Source of the DNA: Opitutales bacterium
GTDB lineage: Bacteria; Verrucomicrobiota; Verrucomicrobiia; Opitutales; Seribacteraceae
DNA length: 58,430 nt
Direction of reading: 5' to 3'
Assembly (NCBI GenBank): GCA_028042835.1
Contig: JAOFOL010000010.1
Span: 1 to 58,430, forward strand
A model generated the notes under the pieces. The model had not been told where the DNA came from. It ran no database searches and saw nothing but the letters and a program-made list of their open reading frames with translations. This document shows, in pieces, positions 28,076 through 35,040 of this stretch; the first letter of the stretch is position 1; every line of letters begins with the position of its first letter. The position numbers and the translations under genes were made by a program.

Positions 28076-28930
28076 ATGCGTCTACACGTTCTTCATAAGA
28101 CTCACTACACATATCCTTCTCCGGTTCGAGACAGTTTTAACGAATTAAGGCTTCAACCGCTTTCAAACGATTGGCAGAGGTGCGAATCCTGTTTTGTAAG
28201 TGTCCTTCCTACCACTCCTTTAGGTCAATATCTGGATCTTAATGGAAACCTGGTTCACCATTTCGAGATTCCAGAAGATCATTCGAAACTTATTATTGAA
28301 AGCAGGTCGATTACGACTACTTCGAAACGGGTTGATTTCGAAAGTTTTCCTTATGGTGTTCAAATGAAGAATCTCAGAGAAGTCGGAGGCAATCCGGAAT
28401 GCCGAGACTATCTTCAAAAATCTCATTTTGTATCAATCGATCCGGAGACCTGGAGAGAAGCCGTTGAAATTCAAGGACATTCAAAGGATGTATTCCAAAC
28501 AGCCTATCAGATTATGGAGCATGTTTATCTGAATTTCGAATATTGTGCTTCCACAACAAGCGTTGATACCGACACATTGGAGGTTCTCAAAAACAGAAGG
28601 GGCGTATGCCAGGACTTCGCTCATGTTGTTATTGCACTGTGCAGGTGTTTGGGTATTCCAGCTCGCTATGTCAGTGGGTATTTTTACGACTCAACAAGGA
28701 ATCGAACCATGCGTGGGGCTGAGGCTTCGCACGCGTGGTTGGAAGTTTTTATTGATGGGTACGGCTGGATTGGATTGGACCCTACAAACAATTGCGTAGT
28801 GCGCGAAAACTATGTCATTATTGGTGCTGGAAGAGATTATAGGGATGTTGCTCCGGTTACGGGTACCTACTTCGGACGTCTTCCCGAGAGCATGGACATC
28901 AGTGTTAGCGTGAAGCGTATGGATGAGTAG
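28076..28930 (+). CDS. Transglutaminase-like peptidase (COG1305)
   Basis: A 284-residue protein with an N-terminal beta-rich region (MRLHVLHKTHYTYPSPVRDSFNELRLQP) and a transglutaminase core: Cys in RRGVCQDFAHV, His in ASHAWLEVFIDGYGW, Asp in GLDPTNN. All three catalytic residues are kept. It has no signal peptide. It is the third gene of the conserved ATP-grasp/alpha-E trio, where it may cleave or re-ligate the amide bonds made by the ATP-grasp enzyme. It is converged upon by the YdjM-like gene 126 bases on. Confidence 0.92.
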   Translation: MRLHVLHKTHYTYPSPVRDSFNELRLQPLSNDWQRCESCFVSVLPTTPLGQYLDLNGNLVHHFEIPEDHSKLIIESRSITTTSKRVDFESFPYGVQMKNLREVGGNPECRDYLQKSHFVSIDPETWREAVEIQGHSKDVFQTAYQIMEHVYLNFEYCASTTSVDTDTLEVLKNRRGVCQDFAHVVIALCRCLGIPARYVSGYFYDSTRNRTMRGAEASHAWLEVFIDGYGWIGLDPTNNCVVRENYVIIGAGRDYRDVAPVTGTYFGRLPESMDISVSVKRMDE

Positions 28931-29056
28931 GCGAGGCTTGCTGGCAGTTTTCGTCATACAAGTATCTCCCCTAGTTTAATGCGGTTGGTTGTCGGATACC
29001 GGTTTTAGTAATACCACATAGGCTAACTGCTCATTTCTTGAACTTAATTTTAAAAA

Positions 29057-30046
29057 TTATAATTCCGTTGATGGATCCCATATTCTTTTCCATAGCCATG
29101 GTAAACGTCCCCAATCCCGGGTAGTCTGAATCCTTTGCGCCACAATCGGTCTGGCAAGTGAGTTGTTATATTCTGCGACTTTGAATTGGAAAACATAATC
29201 CGGTTCGGAACCCATGCGCAGATCCGTCATGGTTACAGAGCCATTGATGTCAGCCATAGCAAAGTACCCTTTGGTGAAGCTTTTTAATTTAACAACGGGT
29301 GAATGCTCACCGATTCCTTTCATTAGTGACAGGTTTCTGGGATAGAAATTCACTGACAGCGGTGCATCTCCGTCGAATAGAGAATAGTAGGTCTCGAAAT
29401 ACTGGTCATGATGAATCCCCACCGTTCGCCAAAGCAGAGTGGTAAAGGGTGCGGGCGAGGATATGAATTGAGAGTAGGGCACACCCTGTTCATTTAATTT
29501 CTCTTCCATTTTTCCATTTACGAAGACACCTATCCCCAGTGCCCAAATCAAGTAAGCAAGGCTCAGGCTTAATCCGGTAAAATTCAGTCTGTGATTTTTT
29601 AGAAAGAGGGCACCTGATACCCCAATTAAGATCGGGAGGGTAAAGAGGGGATCAATAATAAAGAGTGTGGGGACGGCAAGTGGGGTGGTGTCCAACGGCC
29701 AAAAGATCTGAGTCCCATAAATAGTGAACAGATCCAAAAGAACACTTCCATTGAGCACAACGAAGGTAAGGAGCATCCACTTATTTAATAAGGGCTTGGT
29801 ATCCTTATGAACTTTTGTGATGAGCCAGGCAAAAACAGGCGACAGGGCAGTGAGGAGAAAAAGAGAATGACTAAATCCCCGGTGATAAACAAAATCATCC
29901 ACCGGACTGCCTAGCGGTATGAATACATCAAGATCCGGTAAGGTTCCAAGAATTGCCCCCCAGATAAGAGCCTTCCTTCCGACCTTTTTTCCGAGTATGG
30001 CTTCCCCGCAAGCGGCCCCAAAGGTTAACTGAGTCAGTGAATCCAT
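29057..30046 (-). CDS. YdjM/DUF457-family membrane metal-dependent hydrolase
   Basis: A 329-residue membrane protein that starts MDSLTQLTFGAACGEAILGKKVGRKALIWGAILGTLPDLDVF, the signature of the YdjM-like family (COG1988). PDLD and YHRGFSHS give the expected metal ligands. At least four membrane segments lie within the first 190 residues; the rest is a soluble domain. YdjM of E. coli is an SOS-linked inner membrane protein, and many relatives are annotated as metal-dependent hydrolases. The substrate is unknown. Confidence 0.85.
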   Translation of the reverse strand: MDSLTQLTFGAACGEAILGKKVGRKALIWGAILGTLPDLDVFIPLGSPVDDFVYHRGFSHSLFLLTALSPVFAWLITKVHKDTKPLLNKWMLLTFVVLNGSVLLDLFTIYGTQIFWPLDTTPLAVPTLFIIDPLFTLPILIGVSGALFLKNHRLNFTGLSLSLAYLIWALGIGVFVNGKMEEKLNEQGVPYSQFISSPAPFTTLLWRTVGIHHDQYFETYYSLFDGDAPLSVNFYPRNLSLMKGIGEHSPVVKLKSFTKGYFAMADINGSVTMTDLRMGSEPDYVFQFKVAEYNNSLARPIVAQRIQTTRDWGRLPWLWKRIWDPSTEL

Positions 30047-30117
30047 GATTTCAGCAAATGCAGGTAAGTTGGCTGTGAGTTAAAAATAAGAACCTTTCGG
30101 AATTTGGAAGGATACTT

Positions 30118-31140
30118 CTATTTAGATAAATCCATGGAGTACTCCAGATCAAAACGACTGGAGGCTTGGTTGCGAAATTTCTTGAGGGCCGGATTGTAGG
30201 TGTAGACCTTAATCTTGTTCTTCGTTGGTTCGAAGACCATGTAGCGTAGCCAGGATTCTCCTCCATTATGCAGGTTTTGATAGTCACTTAGTACTTGATG
30301 AACCTGATTGCCGTGATCACCCTTGGAGGTCAGGACTGCCTCTCCACTTGCATGACCGCATAAAACCATGAAGATATTTTTGTGTTTGCTGACCAATTTT
30401 TCCCAGATCGCTTCCCCTGCGTTGCCCTTGATCTTGTATCCTAATTTTTCGAACCTTTTTCCATTCGCTCTCATATAGGCATGAGTCAGAACGATGACGC
30501 GATGTTCAGGATGTTCGGCAACCACTTTGTTCGCCCAAGCCAGGACTTCGTCGCGCGGTTTGCATTCGAGCGATACGATCAGGAACTTCATTCCGGCCGC
30601 ATCGAAATGATACCACGAATTGTCATGTCTCTTGGGATCAAAGGTTCCACCGAATTCCTTGGTCTTGGCATATTTTTCACGAGGAAAATATTTATTGAAG
30701 TGAGTGGTTCGGTTCACGGCGATATCCCCGCCGTATTTGTTGTTCGACTTTTGGAAACCCATGTCGTGGTTTCCCAGACAAAGGCAGTAGGGCACATGAC
30801 CATCCAGGATGGACATCGCCTTTTTTGCGATTGCCCATTCTTCGGGTGCGTCCGCCTGAACGATATCTCCCTCATGCACTAGAAAAGCGATGTTGAGCCG
30901 CTTTTGGTTGTCCCGCACCCAGCGGGTTTGCTCAAAAAAGTAATGGCGCAAATCTCCGTTACCCCACTTTTGAGAAAGCTTTAGCCGGGTGTCGCAGTAG
31001 AATTGGGTGTCCGGTAAAACCGCCAAGGTGAAGGATTGCCTTTTCTCCGAGATCTCCTCTTCCGAAAATTCTTTTTCTGCCGCAACGGATAGTTGGCTGA
31101 GAGAAGCGAGTAAGAAAAGAAGAGCAAAAAAGATTTTCAT
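30118..31140 (-). CDS. Secreted calcineurin-like metallophosphoesterase
   Basis: A 340-residue protein with a signal peptide (1-20) and the metallophosphoesterase motif series: VLPDTQFY (Asp44), VHEGDIVQ, LGNHDMGF, VIVLTHAYMRANG and LCGHASGEAV. All metal ligands (Asp, Asp, Asn-His, His, Gly-His) are present. It would be a periplasmic or exported phosphodiesterase or phosphomonoesterase; substrate not determined. The gene stands alone, 71 bases before the YdjM-like gene. Confidence 0.88.
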   Translation of the reverse strand: MKIFFALLFLLASLSQLSVAAEKEFSEEEISEKRQSFTLAVLPDTQFYCDTRLKLSQKWGNGDLRHYFFEQTRWVRDNQKRLNIAFLVHEGDIVQADAPEEWAIAKKAMSILDGHVPYCLCLGNHDMGFQKSNNKYGGDIAVNRTTHFNKYFPREKYAKTKEFGGTFDPKRHDNSWYHFDAAGMKFLIVSLECKPRDEVLAWANKVVAEHPEHRVIVLTHAYMRANGKRFEKLGYKIKGNAGEAIWEKLVSKHKNIFMVLCGHASGEAVLTSKGDHGNQVHQVLSDYQNLHNGGESWLRYMVFEPTKNKIKVYTYNPALKKFRNQASSRFDLEYSMDLSK

Positions 31141-31351
31141 GGTTGATGAGTTTTGGGGGCAGGAGAATTAGAAATCAACAAACAGTTCTTCATCGTACAC
31201 CGCAACTAAATCATCAAAGAATCCTTTCTTTGAAGTTAGGAAAGGCTCACCTTTTTATTGCTCGCCAAAATTTATACCAGAAGCTTCATCCGGAAGCCCG
31301 GGGCATCATATGTTGAGTTCTTCTTCTATGATCTTGTAATCTCCGTAAAAG

Positions 31352-31368
31352 ACCTTTTGCCCAAAGGT
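31352..31368 (-). terminator. Short terminator-like hairpin after PDZ-LysM gene
   Basis: ACCTTT (31352-31357) and AAAGGT (31363-31368) form a 6-bp stem with a 5-base loop directly beyond the stop codon. On the minus strand it is followed by CTTTT. The short T-run makes it weak. Confidence 0.4.
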
Positions 31369-32319
31369 TTAATGAATCTTTTTACCAATTACTTGGTCAT
31401 AGGTTTTTTTTTGTGGAACAATAATTTTTTCACCTACTTTAATTTTTTTTGGAATGCCCATTAGATTAGCATCACGAATCCATTTCACTTTTGATCCGTA
31501 TTTTTTAGCAATGCTTTTTATCGTATCACCTCTTTTCACGATGTGAACAAATGGTAAGAATTTGATGAGTTCCTTCTCTGATAGTGTAAAAACCGAATCA
31601 GCCTTTCGGGAAACTTTATTTTCGTGAGTTTGATGATAGATGTAGATGGGTTTTCTTTTGATACTAACCTCTTTCGGAGTGGAGGGATTTTTAAATGGCT
31701 GAATTAACAATTTCACTTTTGAATTTTTTGGACCTTTGATGAGTTCAACAATTTCAGAAAGTTTCATATCACCTATATCTGCGAGGGTGCCGTCTGATTT
31801 TGAGACTTTAAGGATTACATCCTTAGGCTCCAATTGCTGAGATTTCTCGGCTGGTCCGCCTGGAATTAATTCTGCAATGGTACAAGATCCATTTTCATCT
31901 ATCAGCCTTGCGCCTATCCCTATAATTTCGACTTTTGATGACTTTGGGGATTCGCCATTCGTTTGATCAATTCCAGCTCTAAGTTCGGCCAGTCTTTTGT
32001 TCATCTCATTGTTGGCTTGTTCATCTAATCGTTTCTTCTCAGCTTTTAACTCTTCTAACATTCTGTTTATAATGGCAATTTCGGCCTCCCTTTCTGCGAA
32101 TGGATCTGCGAATGGATCTTGCTGAGCCCTTAACGCTTCTAACATTCTGTTTGTAATAGCAATTTCGGCCTCACTTTTTGCGAATGCACTTTGCTCAGCC
32201 CAGAACACTTCTAACATTCTGTTTATAATAACATCACCCTCCTTTTCTGTGACTGGAGCACCGACTAAGAGCGATACTGACATTATCAGGGAGATTGTGG
32301 ATATTAGTATTTTTTGCAT
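31369..32319 (-). CDS. Secreted PDZ-LysM protein with N-terminal repeats
   Basis: A 316-residue exported protein. After the signal (1-20, LLVGA) three degenerate repeats of about 28-36 residues each carry NRMLE (around 33, 57 and 85), rich in Ala, Glu and Lys. A PDZ-like domain follows (about 125-205, IGIGARLIDENGSC, GGPAEKSQQLEPKDVILKV), then a LysM domain (about 258-302, HIVKRGDTIKSIAKKYGSKVKWIRDANLM). LysM suggests binding to peptidoglycan or chitin-like glycan, and PDZ suggests a protein partner. No catalytic domain is seen. A similar architecture is not one I recognise. Confidence 0.8.
   Translation of the reverse strand: MQKILISTISLIMSVSLLVGAPVTEKEGDVIINRMLEVFWAEQSAFAKSEAEIAITNRMLEALRAQQDPFADPFAEREAEIAIINRMLEELKAEKKRLDEQANNEMNKRLAELRAGIDQTNGESPKSSKVEIIGIGARLIDENGSCTIAELIPGGPAEKSQQLEPKDVILKVSKSDGTLADIGDMKLSEIVELIKGPKNSKVKLLIQPFKNPSTPKEVSIKRKPIYIYHQTHENKVSRKADSVFTLSEKELIKFLPFVHIVKRGDTIKSIAKKYGSKVKWIRDANLMGIPKKIKVGEKIIVPQKKTYDQVIGKKIH
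32040..32235 (-). repeat. Three in-gene repeats (NRMLE unit)
   Basis: The DNA motif TTCTAACATTCTGTTT recurs three times within the PDZ-LysM gene, near 32060, 32140 and 32215, with further matching AATTTCGGCCTC blocks. It encodes the NRMLE-containing unit. It has arisen by short internal duplication. Confidence 0.75.
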
Positions 32320-32477
32320 GCGATTCGTGTTTGAAATGAGATTTAGAATTGTTCTTTTAGAAGAGAAATCTTCGTTTTACTTTTGAGATGGGAATGTAAC
32401 CAAGGTCCGCTTTCTTACGTATTGGCAGAATAAAATTCAAATGTTCTACCTGTCTCTTTTACTAAGTGCGTATTCTT

Positions 32478-33173
32478 TCAAGAGAGTTCCTGCCCTTCAT
32501 CTTCCAGTTTTTTGTTTCTTGTCTGAAACCACCAAAATAAAAAGGTGAGGCCGAATGTGATGATGAACTTTGAAACGGCTATCAAGATCGGAAAGGGTTG
32601 GGAAGCTAAGTAAAATCCCATGCTTCCAGTGCCGGGTCCATTTACAGGAGGCTCAAAGAAAAAACCCATAAAGCCTGGTACTATTGCGGTAAAGGCGGTG
32701 ACAAACCATAAACCTTTCCAACCGAGGGGCATCTTACGGGCATGATATGCCAGCCAAAATAATCCTACTATCCATGGCAAACTATTGATGAAGGTTATGA
32801 GGCTTTGCATAATTTCAGCAGATAGATTTTTCCAGCCTGCAATAAGCAGAAAGCCACCTCCTGCCATTACCAATATGCCGAGTAGAAACACAACCACGCT
32901 TAGGATTCCTGAAGACAGGACGGGGTTGCGTCCTTGCCATGATTCCATCGCCAATTGCTTGGCCGCGGAATCAACCAGTGATTCAGGTTCACCCAAAGCC
33001 TTGCATGCATCCTGATAAGAGGATTCACGGTCCTGGCCTCCTGCTACCAGTTTTTCCACCTCGCTTTCAAGATGGTCGTTCCATTCTTCGAGCAGAGCTT
33101 TTGCCCGCGTTCCAATAATACCATGTTTAGTGAGTGCCTTTCGGACCCTTGCAAGAAATTTATGCTGTTGCAT
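32478..33173 (-). CDS. Membrane protein with HTH-less prefix, PadR partner
   Basis: A 231-residue protein from the ATG at 33173; the longer frame starts at a TTG. The N-terminal helical part (KFLARVRKALTKHGIIGTRAKALLEEWNDHLESEVEKLVAGG) resembles the permease-prefix/DUF1700 type found beside PadR genes. At least four membrane segments follow (LSVVVFLLGILVMAGGGFLL, IVGLFWLAYHA, GLWFVTAFTAIVPGFMGF, FIITFGLTFLFWW). It overlaps the PadR gene by 14 bases and is surely co-regulated with it. The function is unknown. Confidence 0.75.
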   Translation of the reverse strand: MQQHKFLARVRKALTKHGIIGTRAKALLEEWNDHLESEVEKLVAGGQDRESSYQDACKALGEPESLVDSAAKQLAMESWQGRNPVLSSGILSVVVFLLGILVMAGGGFLLIAGWKNLSAEIMQSLITFINSLPWIVGLFWLAYHARKMPLGWKGLWFVTAFTAIVPGFMGFFFEPPVNGPGTGSMGFYLASQPFPILIAVSKFIITFGLTFLFWWFQTRNKKLEDEGQELS

Positions 33174-33498
33174 GGATAATGTCCTTTCCAAATTTATTTA
33201 TTCCTGCGGAGACTTTGCTCCATGAATCTTCAAGTTGGGATAATCTTTTATTTCCCTTGGCGGTAAGCCGATAGTAACGACGGGGGCGTCCGGAAACCGT
33301 TTCTTTGCGAATACTCAGGCAACGGTCTCCCACGAGGCGGTGCAGGATGGGATAAATGCAACCCTCACCAAAACGAAAGGCACCGTCCGATATCGAGTGA
33401 ATCTTTGCCACCAGCTCGTAGCCGTACATTTCATTTTGTGCGAGCAGGCGGAGTAGAAGTAGTTCCGGCACGCCATCAATAAAGAGTTCTTTCTTCAT
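33160..33498 (-). CDS. PadR-family transcriptional regulator
   Basis: A 112-residue winged-helix regulator from the ATG at 33498 (MKKELFIDGVPELLLLRLLAQNEMYGYELVAKI). It carries the PadR signature GEGCIYPILHRLVGDRCLSIRKETVSGRPRRYYRLTAKGNKRLSQLE. The frame extends upstream to 33615, but the extra 39 residues have no PadR similarity and would begin inside the promoter. It is the first gene of a two-gene operon with a membrane protein. A promoter with a perfect dyad in its spacer lies directly upstream, so it probably represses itself. Confidence 0.9.
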   Translation of the reverse strand: MKKELFIDGVPELLLLRLLAQNEMYGYELVAKIHSISDGAFRFGEGCIYPILHRLVGDRCLSIRKETVSGRPRRYYRLTAKGNKRLSQLEDSWSKVSAGINKFGKDIIHATA

Positions 33499-33504
33499 TT
33501 CAGC

Positions 33505-33533
33505 TTGATACCTTGTGCTTAAAGGTATGTCAA
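33505..33533 (-). promoter_or_regulatory. PadR promoter with operator dyad in the spacer
   Basis: On the minus strand TTGACA (33533-33528) and TATCAA (33510-33505) are 17 bases apart. The spacer and its edges carry the perfect dyad ATACCTT/AAGGTAT (33528-33522 and 33514-33508). Transcription would start at about 33498, which is the ATG itself, giving a leaderless message. Confidence 0.6.
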
Positions 33534-33638
33534 GCATCGAGGCACGAGGTATGAAGTGAGCCCTCAGATATTGGTGCGGTTTACCAAACCCTAAACCGAG
33601 GATGTGCACCCGCACACCTAACGCTTAGGAGATACCCT

Positions 33639-34973
33639 CTATCCCCAGATGGAATGGGCCGTGGCGTTGGCGTCAGCGAAGCGGTCGACTCCGACTCCGG
33701 CATCCTGGAGCATGGTTGTCCAGAGGTTGGCCAGTGGAGTGTCTTTATTTGGGGCGAACCGGTGCTGACCGTGGGTAAGTCCTTTAAAGCCACCGCCCGT
33801 GAGCAGGCAGGGGACATTGGTGTTGCGGTGAGCCGTACGTAAGCCCCCACCGCAATAAACCAGGCTGTTGTCGAAGAGAGTTCCTCCGTTGGGATCCATC
33901 GGGTCCTTGGCGGATCGCAACTGGTCAATAAAGTCGGAGTACAAATCCATCCATTTCCGGGTGCGTCGAAGATTCAGTTCATGAAGGGAGGAATTGCTTC
34001 CATAATGAGAGAGCGTGTGAGGCGTGGAGGAAATATCCATGCTTTTGAGAAGGCCGGAATCGGGCATGCGGTAGGTGACCACACGGGTGGAATCAGTTTT
34101 CCAGGCTGCAAGAATGAGTTGCTGCATGGTACGGATTGCTTTTTCACCGTGGGAACCGCTGACCAAAACCTGTTGATCATCGGGAGCTTTCATTTGCGCC
34201 TTTGGATAGGGAACATCCAGCCATTCTTCCTCGCGGCTAATGGTTAGCTCGATATCTCGGATGCTGGTGGTGTATTCTTCGAGTTTCTCCCTGTCCTCCC
34301 GATCGAGGATTCGTTTGGTGGAACTGCTCTCGAATTCGAGGATGTCAAATATGCTCTTTCGTTGTTTGAGGGTATTGAGGACTTCTTCCTTGGAAACATT
34401 ACCTCCGAATAAGCGCCGATAAACTTCAAGGGGAGAATCAAGACCAGTCAGTGGGCTGCCATCCTCCCGATAGGATATCGCCACACCACCGTGTCCATTT
34501 CCGGTGTCACTTTTTGGACAATTAAGCTGCAGGCTCTGATAGCGGGTATCCTTTCCCAAATGAGCGGCCGCAACCTGATCACAGGATACACTGTTGTGCC
34601 GTGCTTTTCCCGGGAAACCGATCACATTGGCACAGGTAAGAACCGCTTCACTTCCTTCATGCGGCTGTTTGTTTTGCATGTTGGAGAAGTTGGATACCAA
34701 GGTCGTGTGACGGAGGTTTTTCTTAATCGGGTCCCAGCCTGGTGGCAAAGAAATGTCAGCCAGGGAGCCGGAATCCTTGGGATAAAAGTGTTTTTCCATA
34801 TGACCATGGCCCATCGACATCCACAGCAGCCGTTTTGGTGTGTTACCGGCCAGGGTGCTATTCGTGGAAGCTTGGAGCACAGTTGGTAGGAGACTGCCAA
34901 GAAAGGGTAGGGTGATCGCCTTGGCTCCGTTACGGAGAAAGGACCTGCGGTTGGAACTGGTGGAGAGGTTCAT
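33639..34973 (-). CDS. DUF1552 protein with Tat-type signal
   Basis: A 444-residue protein beginning with NRRSFLRNGAKAITLPFLGSLLP, a twin-arginine signal. DUF1552 motifs are RYQSLQLNCPKSDTGNG, VVTYRMPDS, TPHTLSHYG and FDNSLVYCGGGLRTAHRNTNVPCLLTGGGF. Length is normal. It is the last gene after two tandem DUF1592 genes (67-base gap), while in the first set (10055) the DUF1552 gene comes before its DUF1592 partner. The function is unknown. Confidence 0.9.
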   Translation of the reverse strand: MNLSTSSNRRSFLRNGAKAITLPFLGSLLPTVLQASTNSTLAGNTPKRLLWMSMGHGHMEKHFYPKDSGSLADISLPPGWDPIKKNLRHTTLVSNFSNMQNKQPHEGSEAVLTCANVIGFPGKARHNSVSCDQVAAAHLGKDTRYQSLQLNCPKSDTGNGHGGVAISYREDGSPLTGLDSPLEVYRRLFGGNVSKEEVLNTLKQRKSIFDILEFESSSTKRILDREDREKLEEYTTSIRDIELTISREEEWLDVPYPKAQMKAPDDQQVLVSGSHGEKAIRTMQQLILAAWKTDSTRVVTYRMPDSGLLKSMDISSTPHTLSHYGSNSSLHELNLRRTRKWMDLYSDFIDQLRSAKDPMDPNGGTLFDNSLVYCGGGLRTAHRNTNVPCLLTGGGFKGLTHGQHRFAPNKDTPLANLWTTMLQDAGVGVDRFADANATAHSIWG

Positions 34974-35040
34974 CGTGTTACTTGGATGTTAATGATTATA
35001 ATATGTCTCTGAAATTAAATTCTTATCCATTCTTATTCGA

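Noticed and set aside
29015-29070. AT-rich palindrome near the end of the YdjM-like gene
   Set aside because: Almost pure A/T with no tail pattern, so chance symmetry is likely.
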